The notes beneath the pieces were generated by a model. It had not been told where the DNA came from and did not search any database. It saw nothing but the letters and a program-made list of their open reading frames with translations. A DNA stretch of 25,946 nt from an uncultured Eubacteriales bacterium (GTDB lineage Bacteria; Bacillota; Clostridia; Oscillospirales; Oscillospiraceae). The stretch spans positions 1-25,946 of the forward strand of contig URWG01000004.1 of the NCBI GenBank assembly GCA_900551495.1, in the 5' to 3' direction. The position numbers were made by a program, and so were the translations under genes. Each line of letters opens with the position of its first letter. The stretch's first letter is position 1. Positions 15,723-23,877 of the stretch are shown here, piece after piece.

Positions 15723-16833
15723 AAAGTTCCTGCACGCGGCGGGCTTGGGGAAGCCCGCCTAAATAGCGCATCAAAATAGCAGCAACTTGCGAACGAGTCG
15801 CACTACTCTGTGGATTCAGATAAAGCCTATTTTGTTCATTTGATCCTAAGATGAGTTTTTCTGTAATTGCCCACTGCATTGCTTTGACAGCGTAGTCCTG
15901 TACCATTGTTCCGTCCGCAAATCTCGAAAAAACTTCGCCATCAAGCATCTCACCCACATCTTCTACATTGAATCGAAATAGAATTGTTGCTAATTGCTCA
16001 CGTGTGATTGCTCCATTAGGATCAAAACAGTTGCTCGCCGTCCCATAGACGATCTTTTGTTCCGCTGCCCATGCAACTGCCTCGGTGTAGTAGGACCCAT
16101 TGGGCACATCGACGAATTGGCTTTTCTTACTTGCCTCTGGCTCCCCCGAATAACGCCAAAGCACCGTCACAAGCATTGCGCGAGTCATCGTTTCTTCCGG
16201 TGCAAATTGACCATCTCCAACACCACGCATTAGGCCACGTTCTGTAGCATATGTTACCGCATCTGCATACCATGCGCTCTCTTGGACATCCGTGAATTGA
16301 ATTGGCGCTATTGCACCGCAAATTGTGCAAATGTCATTCACAAAAACATGGTCTGACACTCGTCTGTACGGTGCGGTAGCAACCGAAAGAGAATCTACTA
16401 AAATTTCTCTTTCCGGGGCATCGCGATCCATTTCAACCACCAAAATCCAAGACGCCATATCGGGAGTGGTCGGCGTATCTTCTCTTGTCAGTTTAACATT
16501 AATTGATGTTTCCATTTCCTCAACAGAGAAGATTTCAAAGTATGGGGAACTTCCAGTAGTCTTCGCAAGTGTAAAGAGAAGCACACTCTCTTGAAAGAAC
16601 GCCTTATCATATCTATCAAAGTCCAGCCCAATTCCCTGATGATATTCGTCTAGATAATGTTTCAACTCATTTACGGAACCAACCTTCACGGCTTTCGGTG
16701 GCTCAACGCTTGGCTCATCATTGAGATATATCGTAACACGATCTACCGCCTTTGCTGCCGAAACTGGCAAAATCATCAATGAAATACTAATGGCTACGGC
16801 AGCGACGATTAAAATTGCAAACACTCTTTTCAA
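15652..16833 (-). CDS. Secreted SLH-domain protein, AT-rich, with repeat-encoded C-terminus
   Basis: 393 residues from TTG at 16833, supported by the AAAGGATGAGG site upstream and a signal peptide (MKRVFAILIVAAVAISISLMI) starting there. An alpha/beta domain without a recognised family (~30-165) precedes a CTIC motif and three SLH repeats (~180-370: TMTRAMLVTVLWRYSG, ITREQLATILFRF, ATRSQVAAILMRYL). SLH repeats usually end near this last motif; here the frame runs on for about 36 residues, and the final ~22 lie in repeat copy B, so the tail is probably not native. Base composition is visibly more AT-rich than the neighbours, suggesting a separate origin. It lies downstream of the ABC operon on the same strand. 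Function beyond wall anchoring is unknown. Confidence 0.85.
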   Translation of the reverse strand: MKRVFAILIVAAVAISISLMILPVSAAKAVDRVTIYLNDEPSVEPPKAVKVGSVNELKHYLDEYHQGIGLDFDRYDKAFFQESVLLFTLAKTTGSSPYFEIFSVEEMETSINVKLTREDTPTTPDMASWILVVEMDRDAPEREILVDSLSVATAPYRRVSDHVFVNDICTICGAIAPIQFTDVQESAWYADAVTYATERGLMRGVGDGQFAPEETMTRAMLVTVLWRYSGEPEASKKSQFVDVPNGSYYTEAVAWAAEQKIVYGTASNCFDPNGAITREQLATILFRFNVEDVGEMLDGEVFSRFADGTMVQDYAVKAMQWAITEKLILGSNEQNRLYLNPQSSATRSQVAAILMRYLGGLPQARRVQELSIESIGAVIDCPLYRAEIRLAAK

Positions 16834-16961
16834 AAAGCCTCATCCTTTCAAAAAAGTTTCAATGTATAACATCCTTGTTTCCGCACCTCTATACTCAGAA
16901 AAACACCGGGCGAATATATTGAAGAGATGCCAAAAGCCGCTTTGAACTACTGCTTCAGTGG

Positions 16962-17627
16962 TTACATTCGCAGTTTTCCATCCTGCATGGGAAGAACTCT
17001 GTCCGCCAGCTCTGCGACGGTAGGGTCGTGGGTGACGACAATGACGCAGCGGTTTTCGTCGTGCGCGAGGCTGCGCAGAATTTCGACGATGTTACGGCTG
17101 TTCTCGGTGTCGAGATTGCCCGTCGGCTCGTCGGCGAGGATCAGCTCCGTCCCCGACGCCAGCGCCCGCGCGATTGCGACGCGCTGCTGCTCGCCGCCGG
17201 AGAGCATATTCGGCAGCCGCGTGAGCTGCTCCGGCGTCAGCCCGACGCGCTCTAACATCTGCCGTGCGATCTCGTCCGCTTCCTTCTTCGGCATTTTCTT
17301 CACATAGAGCGGATAGGCGGCGTTTTCCAGCACCGTAAGATGATAAAACAGGTTGAAATTCTGATAGATGACCGACACGTGCTCCAGTCGGTACGCATCG
17401 CGGTCGAGATCGGCGGTGGACTTGCCGTCAAAGTCGATCGAGCCGCCGACAGGCACGTCCAGCCCTGCCAGCAGGGATAAAAATGTCGTCTTGCCGCTGC
17501 CCGACGCGCCCACGACGGCGTAGACCTTGCCCGTTTCGAACGTGCAGCTCACGCCGTTGACGGCGCGGACGATCTGCATTTTCGTGCGATACTCGTAGCG
17601 CACATCCTTTGCTTCCAAACGTTCCAT
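16962..17627 (-). CDS. ABC transporter ATPase, MacB/LolD-like
   Basis: 221 residues from ATG at 17627, preceded by GGAGG that overlaps the end of the upstream permease gene; a longer frame to 17684 lies inside that gene and adds a non-family extension. Walker A GASGSGKTT, signature LSGGEQQRVAIARA, Walker B LILADEPTGNLD and H-loop VTHD are all intact, and NLD plus the short length fit the MacB/LolD/FtsE-like class that pairs with FtsX-type permeases. It begins two bases after the permease stop (17630), so the two are translationally linked. It should drive the complex formed with the permeases at 17630-18811 and 18834-20750. Confidence 0.95.
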   Translation of the reverse strand: MERLEAKDVRYEYRTKMQIVRAVNGVSCTFETGKVYAVVGASGSGKTTFLSLLAGLDVPVGGSIDFDGKSTADLDRDAYRLEHVSVIYQNFNLFYHLTVLENAAYPLYVKKMPKKEADEIARQMLERVGLTPEQLTRLPNMLSGGEQQRVAIARALASGTELILADEPTGNLDTENSRNIVEILRSLAHDENRCVIVVTHDPTVAELADRVLPMQDGKLRM

Positions 17628-17629
17628 GT

Positions 17630-18811
17630 TCAATCCTCCGTTTTCATCAGTTTCATTACGTTGACATTGGTTACCGCGAAGCAAGCGACCGCTGCGCCGA
17701 GCAGGAACAGTCCCAGCAGCAGTCCCGCGCTCCTGACGGCAGCAAGCGGGTAGTTGCCCTCGATGGCGAAGGCGACCCCCGCGCCGATGGCAGCACCGAG
17801 CAGCGCCAGCAGCAGCTCCTCGCCGAACACCTGGCCGAAAATGCCGAGCTGCTTGCGCCCGATGCAGCGCATGACCGCGAACTCGCGCTTGCGCCCGCGC
17901 GTGGTCAGGTACGCCGCGAGGAAGCCCACGCCCGCGAACAGCGCCAGCAAAATCGGCAGCAGCAGGCGCAGCGTCTTGAGATTCGACTCAAACTCGCCCA
18001 CCGACGCGGTGAATTCCTCGTCGTGGACGATCACGCCGTAGGTTTTCCAGTCGAGCTGATTGGTCAGCTTCGGCACGACGAACGTCTTGTAAATTTCCGT
18101 TTTACATTCCTCTAAGCGCGTGTTGTCGCGGATGTCGAACGAGCAGGAATCGACGTAAAAACTCTCCGACTGCCCGTCCTGCATCGTCGCGTAAAACGGG
18201 CACCAAATTGTCGCGCCCGTCTGCCCGCTGACCGTGCCGACGATTTTCAATGGAACGGGGTCGCCGATATAGTCGATCGTGACGGCAGGGTCGCCGTCCG
18301 CATCCGTCTGCGCCGTCAGGAGCATGTTCTCCGGCACGACGCAGACGCGCTCCGTGCCGCCGAACAGGTCCTCCGACCAGCCGTCGAAGAACGTGACCTC
18401 CGCACCGGAAACCGCGTCGAATGCGCTGTCCGAATCGAGGCTCAGAATGCGGCAGAGGGTCGTGTCCTTTGGGCTTTGCAGGAGCATTGAGGCCTTGGCG
18501 CGGACGTTTTTTGCCCCCTCGTCGGCATAGCAGCCGCGCTCGTGCCGATAGCCCATGAGCATATCGACGAAGGCGCTGACCATACCGAGCTTATCACTTG
18601 ACGCGCCCTGTGCATCGGTGACGACGCAGCGGATCGGCGTGTTTTCGATCATGTCCGCCATCGTGCGCTCCTGCCGCAGCGCCAAATTTTGCAGCAGCGC
18701 CGCCGAGAACACGCCCAGCGCCGCCAGCAGCACCAGCAGCAGGCTGACCCCCTTCCGCCGCCAGAGCACCGCCAGCGTCATCCGCCGCAGGGCGGAACCG
18801 GTTTTCTTCAC
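17630..18811 (-). CDS. FtsX-type ABC permease, shorter partner subunit
   Basis: 393 residues from GTG at 18811, with GGGGAGA upstream; the nearby ATG (18816) is out of frame and stops at once. One N-terminal membrane helix (~22-42), an extracytoplasmic domain (~43-275), and three C-terminal helices (~280-305, ~330-355, ~362-388) around the cytoplasmic stretch TTRGRKREFAVMRCIGRKQL, typical of FtsX/MacB permeases. It follows the 638-residue permease by 22 bases and precedes the ATPase by two, so a heteromeric exporter or mechanotransmitter of two unlike permeases plus one ATPase is likely. No substrate gene or two-component system adjoins it. Confidence 0.88.
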   Translation of the reverse strand: MKKTGSALRRMTLAVLWRRKGVSLLLVLLAALGVFSAALLQNLALRQERTMADMIENTPIRCVVTDAQGASSDKLGMVSAFVDMLMGYRHERGCYADEGAKNVRAKASMLLQSPKDTTLCRILSLDSDSAFDAVSGAEVTFFDGWSEDLFGGTERVCVVPENMLLTAQTDADGDPAVTIDYIGDPVPLKIVGTVSGQTGATIWCPFYATMQDGQSESFYVDSCSFDIRDNTRLEECKTEIYKTFVVPKLTNQLDWKTYGVIVHDEEFTASVGEFESNLKTLRLLLPILLALFAGVGFLAAYLTTRGRKREFAVMRCIGRKQLGIFGQVFGEELLLALLGAAIGAGVAFAIEGNYPLAAVRSAGLLLGLFLLGAAVACFAVTNVNVMKLMKTED

Positions 18812-18833
18812 GACATTTCTCTCCCCTCAATTT

Positions 18834-20750
18834 TTATTTTTTCTGCACCAAATTCTGCCTTGCCGTTGCGAGGGTGCAGAGCAGGGCGGCAAGGAGTAAC
18901 AAGATCGTTTGGATGGCGACGGCGAGGAGGAGCGCGGTCGGTTGGAGGGCGATATTGCCCGACAGAACACGTTTAGTGACTGCGCCGTAAAGTCCCGCGC
19001 CGCCTGCCGCACCCAAAACGGCGGCAGCGACGATCAAAACAACCGCCGCACCGTACCTCTGCCGCCGAACAGCCCCCGCACGGACACCCAAGAGCCGCAG
19101 CTTCCTCGCGGGGTCTGCCGTCTGCCGCAGGAACAGGAAGAAGAACAGTGCCGTGACCAACACAAACAGTGCACTGCTAATAAGAACCATCCGCACTGCG
19201 TTTCCTTCCATCACGTCCAGCGTCTCCGCCAGCACATTGTAATCCTGATCGAAATACGCAAACAGCCCGCCGCAGTCGCGCTCCTTCAGCGCCGCCTCGA
19301 ACTCATCCGCCTTGCCGTTCTCCAAAATCAAAGAGTACAGCAGGCTGTGCTCAATATTTTCGTATCGCTCCGCGTTCGGGACGGAGGCCTTGGGGAGAAA
19401 GATCGTGTTGGCGTTAAAGTTCTGCTCGCCCGTACCGAACTCGGGTGCGGAATAGATGCCGACGATTTTGAACTCCTTCTTGATACCGAGACGGTTTTCC
19501 TCTTTACACGGCTCGTAAACATTGCAGTTGACCTCCGAAAGAGAAAAGTCGCCGACCAGCATATTCTGCGTGCGCACCGACGAGCCGTAGAGGTCAAGCT
19601 CCAGCGTCTGCCCGACGGACAGATTGTTTTTTGCCGCGTAAGCTGCGCTGACAAGGCAGACATTTTCACCGTCCGCGTACTCCTGCGGCTCAAAGCTGCG
19701 CCCCTCAAAAACAGACGCGTCGCCGGTGTTGAACCGGAGCATACTCTCCAAATTATCGGTTAAAATGACCTCGGCGCTTTCGTAATTCGTCTTGCACAGC
19801 GGCAGGATCGTGTCGCGCCAAATCGCGCCGTCCGCACTGTTTAAGAACTCCTCGACCGTGCCGGTATACTCCGCGCAGTAGGGCAGCGTTCCCTCGTCCA
19901 TGCGCTGATAGAAGATGCCGTCCTCCCCCTCGACCATCGTCCAGGAATGAAGCATGTCCCATCTCTGATCAAGGTCATCCGAGGTCCCGCCGTTCATAGC
20001 CTGCTCGCAGATGTTCAGCGAATATCGCCCGGGAAAGGCGAAATCGTAAATATAATCACCGTTTTCGTCGTAATCGCTGATGATTTTCTGGCTCGGGAAG
20101 ATACAGCCGAAGAGCAGATAGGTTTTGCCCACCTCAAAGGGCAGCTTGCCGTCGGTCGGATAGACACCGCCGGAGCTGATCGTTTCCATCGGCGGGAAAA
20201 TTCCGTCGTAAGCCGGAAACAGGCTGACGGTCTCCTCCGGCGTAAACTCTGCGCCGAAGCCGCGCACCGGGTAGTCAAAGAAGTCGATCAGCTCGCCGTT
20301 TTCGTCATAATTCGCCTTGGACCAAGTCAATACGTCCTCGCGGACGTCGGTACACCGCACCGCCAAGACCGCAAATGCGCGGTTGAACATATCGTAGGTA
20401 TCGTTGGAAAAATAGTCCTTTTCGTATGCGGACACCGATTCGCAGCCGGTCACATGGGCTTTCAGGAGGGCGCGGCGATCCTCGGAGAGCAGCCCGGGGT
20501 ATTTCGTCTTTTGCCGGAGAAGCGATACCGCCTCCGTTCCGTCATCCTCATAAAAGGTGCGGAGGTAGTTGAATTCGGTCTTTGGGACGGCGATCGTTGT
20601 GTACTGTCCGCTGACGGCCTTGATTTGGTCCCGAACGGCGATCAACGACGAAAAGCTGATCGCCTGAAACGCGACGACAACAGCCAGCAGTACAGCAAGC
20701 AGCCCAAACAGCACCGCCCGTCGTCGAAGCTGGGTGAAAAATATGTTCAT
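18834..20750 (-). CDS. FtsX-type ABC permease, paralogue B (operon copy)
   Basis: 638 residues from ATG at 20750 with the same AGGAGGGA leader as paralogue A. Same topology: N-terminal helix (~13-35), outer domain (~40-515), three C-terminal helices (~525-630). Residues 1-50 and ~475-638 are nearly the same as in paralogue A. The outer domain shares blocks such as YFSND.YDMF, KTYLLFGC, RMDEGTLPYCAEY and GDAS.FEGRSFEP but differs strongly between them. It is the first gene of the operon permease-permease-ATPase, so this is probably the ancestral location. The ligand is unknown; variation confined to the outer domain suggests the two copies recognise different partners. Confidence 0.88.
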   Translation of the reverse strand: MNIFFTQLRRRAVLFGLLAVLLAVVVAFQAISFSSLIAVRDQIKAVSGQYTTIAVPKTEFNYLRTFYEDDGTEAVSLLRQKTKYPGLLSEDRRALLKAHVTGCESVSAYEKDYFSNDTYDMFNRAFAVLAVRCTDVREDVLTWSKANYDENGELIDFFDYPVRGFGAEFTPEETVSLFPAYDGIFPPMETISSGGVYPTDGKLPFEVGKTYLLFGCIFPSQKIISDYDENGDYIYDFAFPGRYSLNICEQAMNGGTSDDLDQRWDMLHSWTMVEGEDGIFYQRMDEGTLPYCAEYTGTVEEFLNSADGAIWRDTILPLCKTNYESAEVILTDNLESMLRFNTGDASVFEGRSFEPQEYADGENVCLVSAAYAAKNNLSVGQTLELDLYGSSVRTQNMLVGDFSLSEVNCNVYEPCKEENRLGIKKEFKIVGIYSAPEFGTGEQNFNANTIFLPKASVPNAERYENIEHSLLYSLILENGKADEFEAALKERDCGGLFAYFDQDYNVLAETLDVMEGNAVRMVLISSALFVLVTALFFFLFLRQTADPARKLRLLGVRAGAVRRQRYGAAVVLIVAAAVLGAAGGAGLYGAVTKRVLSGNIALQPTALLLAVAIQTILLLLAALLCTLATARQNLVQKK

Positions 20751-20868
20751 GTCCGTCCCTCCTGTTTGTAGTTTGGAATTATGGGTCGCTGCGGAATCAA
20801 CGCGCCCGCAGCGGGGCGTCAGAGACGCCGCTCACTACAGCCGATAAGCGGCAACACTACCGTCCACG

Positions 20869-20947
20869 CCTTGGCTCCCCTGTGTAAGGGGAGGCTTGGT
20901 GCAGCGCTCGCAAACGTCCCCCCCCCCTTACACAGGAGGAGCCTTGG
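20869..20947. repeat. Inverted repeat with hairpin arms upstream of the permease operon
   Basis: The left arm CCTTGGCTCCCCTGTGTAAG (20869-20888) is mirrored, imperfectly, by CTTACACAGGAGGAGCCTTGG (20927-20947). The left arm also folds on itself (CTCCCC with GGGGAG). A run of ten C (20918-20927) lies in the middle. The GGCTCCC...GGGAGG arm style recalls the outer arms at 7421-7700. The gap 20751-21055 otherwise holds the permease leader shared with paralogue A and a short palindrome at 20995-21008. Confidence 0.6.
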
Positions 20948-20994
20948 TGCACGCGTGACCGCAACCGTTATGACGTTCTCCGCTTATAAAGCCC

Positions 20995-21008
20995 TCTACT
21001 TATGTAGA
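20995..21008. promoter_or_regulatory. Short palindrome, possible operator
   Basis: TCTACTTATGTAGA has perfect 5-base arms around a 4-base centre. It lies about 245 bases upstream of the permease operon start, next to TTGACG on the minus strand, though no well-spaced -10 follows. It could be a repressor site or chance. Confidence 0.2.
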
Positions 21009-21055
21009 CATCTTTTTTCGTCAATTCGTTACAAGAATTTCAATCTTTTTTATGC

Positions 21056-21883
21056 CTACGGTATTGATTTCAAGATGGAGATCACAGTTTCCCTTGACGG
21101 GGCACTGATGAAAACACTGTATTTCGCATCGCCCCATACGGCGGACCAGCTTCCGGCATTTGAGAACACATAGAATTCCATGTCGTTATGAACGAAAATT
21201 TCCGGATCGCCCGCATCTTTGGGGTAGAAAGCCCCCTCAAGCACCTTAGGGTCACTGTACCCGGTAAAATCAAGACGTATCACTTCACCTGCTTCATTTG
21301 TATAGTTTGAAGCAACTGTTCGGAATGCCAAAGTATCGTTGTATACCAATTCGCTCAACTGATACCCCGCGGGAAGCTCGGACGGCGCAAGCTGCGGCGG
21401 TATCCCGAAATCGGAAAGCGTCTGCTGCAAGGTGTTTTGCGGCGTGAAGTCCTCGCCGCTATACTCCGAAACCGTTTTTGCCGTTCCCGCAAAGCTGAAA
21501 AAGTTGTCCGTCCAGCGCCCCAGCGCGTCGAACACCTTCAGCCCTGCCGCCTGCGCCACGGTCAACAGCGCAAACAGGATGCCAATGCTTGCCGCAACAA
21601 GTCCGACATACCGCAGCGGACGGCGCTTTTTCCGTCGCATCTGCGGAAGCTCGCAGGGGTAAAGCTGCTCCTTCTTCCCGTCGGGCGTATTGTAGTAGGT
21701 CTGAAACTCCTCCCACACCTGTTCCGCATCCGGCAGGTCGATCGGGTCCCGTTCATTCAGGAGCCGCAGCGCCTCCTCGATCGTCTCCGCGTCAAGCTCG
21801 GAGGGCTCGACGTCGGCTTTCAAAAGGCGCTCCAGCTCCTCCGTGGTGTACTGCGAGAGAGAGCGGTTCGGTTGTGTTTCCAT
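21056..21883 (-). CDS. Probable anti-sigma factor, DUF4367-like membrane protein
   Basis: 275 residues from ATG at 21883, chosen over a GTG at 21898 because AAGGTGA sits about six bases upstream. An acidic cytoplasmic N-terminus (1-~88), basic stretch MRRKKRRPLR, single membrane helix (~92-112) and an extracytoplasmic C-terminal region (~113-275). That region contains LPAGYQLSELVYND and a final VFISAPSRETVISILKSI, the pattern of DUF4367 domains in Firmicute anti-sigma-like proteins. It follows the sigma factor gene on the same strand, the usual arrangement. It would hold the sigma factor inactive until an envelope signal is sensed; the signal is unknown. The family call is by pattern and moderately sure. 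Confidence 0.72.
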   Translation of the reverse strand: METQPNRSLSQYTTEELERLLKADVEPSELDAETIEEALRLLNERDPIDLPDAEQVWEEFQTYYNTPDGKKEQLYPCELPQMRRKKRRPLRYVGLVAASIGILFALLTVAQAAGLKVFDALGRWTDNFFSFAGTAKTVSEYSGEDFTPQNTLQQTLSDFGIPPQLAPSELPAGYQLSELVYNDTLAFRTVASNYTNEAGEVIRLDFTGYSDPKVLEGAFYPKDAGDPEIFVHNDMEFYVFSNAGSWSAVWGDAKYSVFISAPSRETVISILKSIP

Positions 21884-21930
21884 AAAAATCACCTTCACTT
21901 ATGTTATTGCCGCAAAAAGCAATTTGTGAC

Positions 21931-21997
21931 AAAAAAATTTCGGGAAGCTCTGATTAAATCAACAAAGCCGAACATCAAAGACTTAATCAGAGCTTCC
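21931..21997 (-). terminator. Terminator-like hairpin between sigma and anti-sigma genes
   Basis: GGAAGCTCTGATTAA (21943-21957) and TTAATCAGAGCTTCC (21983-21997) form a perfect 15-bp stem starting at the base next to the sigma gene stop. On the minus strand it is followed shortly by a seven-T run (21931-21937). It could lower anti-sigma expression relative to sigma. The outer arm is shared with the element at 2180-2228. Confidence 0.65.
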
Positions 21998-22495
21998 TTA
22001 ATTTTTCCTGAATTCGCTTCGCAGCCTGTCGCGGATACGCTGAATGCGTTTTCGGCAGCTCCAAACGGTCATGCCGCAGCGCTCTGCCAGCTCCGTATAG
22101 GTCGCGCCGTCCAAAAACGCCTTGAAAAAGCGGTAGTCCTCCGGCGGCAGGAGCTTCGGCAGCGACAGCAGCAGCAAGTGCGCCTCGCCGCCGAGCGGCA
22201 GCTCCGATGGATTCGGCAGCCGTGCCGCGAGGACCTCCGACCACGGCGCTTGGTGCTCCGCGTGCCGTTTTTGCTGTCGGTTGTATGTTTTCATCTTGTT
22301 TTTCAGCACGACGACCAGCCAGCCGGTCGGATTATCGTGGCAGAGCAGCACGTCAAGGTGGCGCGCCGCCTCGTGGAACGTGTCGAGCGCCAGCTCCTCG
22401 GCGAGCATCCGGTCGTGAAATACCGACATCGCGTAGCGCAGGAGCATGGGGTACGCCTCCTCCATCAGCCGATGCAAGAATTCAGTTTTGTCCAT
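21998..22495 (-). CDS. ECF-type RNA polymerase sigma factor
   Basis: 165 residues from ATG at 22495, with GGAGGAGG about 10 bases upstream. Region 2 spans ~10-75 (LLRYAMSVFHDRMLAEELALDTF, then NPTGWLVVVLKNKM) and region 4 spans ~110-160 (LPPEDYRFFKAFLDGATYTE, then LAERCGMTVWSCRKRIQRIR, a helix-turn-helix). Length and the lack of regions 1 and 3 fit ECF (group 4) sigma factors. It lies upstream of a one-helix membrane protein, the expected anti-sigma partner. Targets cannot be told; the ABC operon downstream on the same strand is a possible one but has no recognised matching promoter. Confidence 0.9.
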   Translation of the reverse strand: MDKTEFLHRLMEEAYPMLLRYAMSVFHDRMLAEELALDTFHEAARHLDVLLCHDNPTGWLVVVLKNKMKTYNRQQKRHAEHQAPWSEVLAARLPNPSELPLGGEAHLLLLSLPKLLPPEDYRFFKAFLDGATYTELAERCGMTVWSCRKRIQRIRDRLRSEFRKN

Positions 22496-22543
22496 CTCCC
22501 GCGCACCTCCTCCGAACGGTCGGCAAATGCCAACGTTTTCCTT

Positions 22544-22572
22544 ATTATGCAGGAAAATCGTTCTTTTGTCAA
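22544..22572 (-). promoter_or_regulatory. Sigma-A promoter for the sigma/anti-sigma operon
   Basis: On the minus strand TTGACA (22567-22572) and CATAAT (22544-22549) are 17 bases apart, about 50 bases before the sigma factor start. This suggests housekeeping transcription, not only autoregulation. Confidence 0.75.
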
Positions 22573-22581
22573 GTAAATAAC

Positions 22582-22608
22582 GCCCCGCACGATTGTCCGT
22601 GCAGGGCG
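22582..22608 (-). terminator. Terminator after preA
   Basis: On the minus strand GCCC-GCAC and GTGC-GGGC arms pair with one mismatched pair, 17 bases after the preA stop; the following tract (GTTATTTACTT) is only partly T-rich. It lies next to the sigma factor promoter, separating the two units. Confidence 0.6.
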
Positions 22609-22614
22609 CTCAGG

Positions 22615-22628
22615 TTGACAAATATTAC
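22615..22628. repeat. 14-bp direct repeat, left copy
   Basis: TTGACAAATATTAC, identical to 25195-25208. This copy overlaps the preA stop codon (22625-22627); the other lies 108 bases upstream of preT. Together they bracket the preT-preA unit. Confidence 0.5.
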
Positions 22629-23872
22629 GGGCGGACATCCTCCGGACGGGTCTTGCGTCCCGCCTTGATTTTGATCTCCCCCTTGGAGATCGCGCCGATC
22701 GGACAGACCAGCGCGCACAGGTGGCAGCCGACGCATTTTTCGGTGTTGCAACGCGGTCTGCGTGTCTCCTCGTTCCACTCCATCGCCTGATGTGCGCCGT
22801 CGTAGCAGGAGATATAGCACCGCCCGCAGCCGAGGCACTTCTCGTCGTCGATCTTCGGATAGACGATATAGTCGCGGTTCAGCTCCTCGGCGGGGATGAT
22901 GTTCGCATTGGCGCGACCGACCAGCTCCTCAAGGCTGTCCACGCCCTGCTCGACCATGTAGTGCATCAAGCCGTTTTTCATGTCCTCGACCACGCGATAG
23001 CCGTACTGCATACAGGAGGTCGTCATTTGCAGCGTCGTCGCACCCATGAGGATGAATTCCGCGGCATCCTCCCACGTCTCGATGCCGCCGATGCCGGAGA
23101 TGGGCAGGTCCTTCAGCCGCTCGTCCGACCGCATCTGCTGCAAAAAGCGCAGGGCAATGGGCTTGACCGCCTTGCCGGAGTAACCGGAGATCGAGGATTT
23201 GCCGTCAACGATCGGCATACCGATATATCGGTTGAGATCGACGTTGCAGACGCTCTTGACCGTGTTGATCGCGGCAATGCCGTCCGCGCCGCCCTCGAGA
23301 CTTGCCAGCGCGACGGGCACCATGTCGGTAATGTTCGGGGTCATCTTTGCCATGAACGGCAGATGCGTGCCGCGGCGAACGGCTTGGCAATACTTGCGGC
23401 ACAGCTCGGGGCTGGAGCCGACGTCGCTGCCCATCGCGTGAGAGGTCATCTGCGGGCAGGAGAAGTTCAGCTCGATCATATCGGCGCCCGCCTCGGTCAC
23501 GAGCCGCGCCAGCTCCTCCCACGTCTGCTCGTCGTTGCCCATGATGGACGCAATGAGCACCTTATTCGGGAATTCCGCCTTCAGACGGCGCAGATCGGCA
23601 AGATTCTCCTCGAGCGGGTGCTCCGCGATCTGCTCCATATTCTTAAAGCCGATAAAAGCGGTCGTCTCCTTGTCCAGCTTGTCAAAGCGGGGCGAAACCT
23701 CGTCGATGAAGTAGCTCTTCGGACCGATGGTTTTGAACACCACGCCGCCGAAGCCGACCTCATACGCCTTTTTGCACATATCATAGCAGTTGCCGACCGG
23801 CGAGGAGGACAGGCAGAAGGGATTTTCAAACCTTACGCCGAGAAAATTGACGGACAGATCTTTTTTCACCAT
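22625..23872 (-). CDS. preA: NAD-dependent dihydropyrimidine dehydrogenase subunit PreA
   Basis: 415 residues from ATG at 23872, with GGGAGGG overlapping the preT stop. An FMN-binding TIM-barrel domain (~1-325) like dihydroorotate dehydrogenase carries NPFCLSSSPVGNCYDMC, NFSCPQMTSHAMGSDVG, MAKMTPNITD and GKSSISGYSGKAVKPIALRF. It is followed by a ferredoxin-like tail with two [4Fe-4S] motifs, CLGCGRCYISC and CVGCHLCALVC (~345-400). It matches the bacterial PreA pattern throughout. With PreT it interconverts uracil or thymine and the 5,6-dihydro forms using NADH. Gap to preT is five bases, so co-expression is certain. No downstream hydantoinase or beta-ureidopropionase is in the window, so the pathway would be completed elsewhere or stop at the dihydropyrimidine. 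Confidence 0.95.
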   Translation of the reverse strand: MVKKDLSVNFLGVRFENPFCLSSSPVGNCYDMCKKAYEVGFGGVVFKTIGPKSYFIDEVSPRFDKLDKETTAFIGFKNMEQIAEHPLEENLADLRRLKAEFPNKVLIASIMGNDEQTWEELARLVTEAGADMIELNFSCPQMTSHAMGSDVGSSPELCRKYCQAVRRGTHLPFMAKMTPNITDMVPVALASLEGGADGIAAINTVKSVCNVDLNRYIGMPIVDGKSSISGYSGKAVKPIALRFLQQMRSDERLKDLPISGIGGIETWEDAAEFILMGATTLQMTTSCMQYGYRVVEDMKNGLMHYMVEQGVDSLEELVGRANANIIPAEELNRDYIVYPKIDDEKCLGCGRCYISCYDGAHQAMEWNEETRRPRCNTEKCVGCHLCALVCPIGAISKGEIKIKAGRKTRPEDVRP

Positions 23873-23877
23873 GATGA

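Noticed and set aside
20988..21025. Sigma-A promoter for the permease operon on the minus strand
   Set aside because: TTGACG is present, but no acceptable -10 lies 16-18 bases away.
21437..22576. A 379-codon plus-strand frame across the sigma/anti-sigma genes
   Set aside because: It spans two genes and the hairpin between them on the opposite strand; arginine-rich shadow without motifs.
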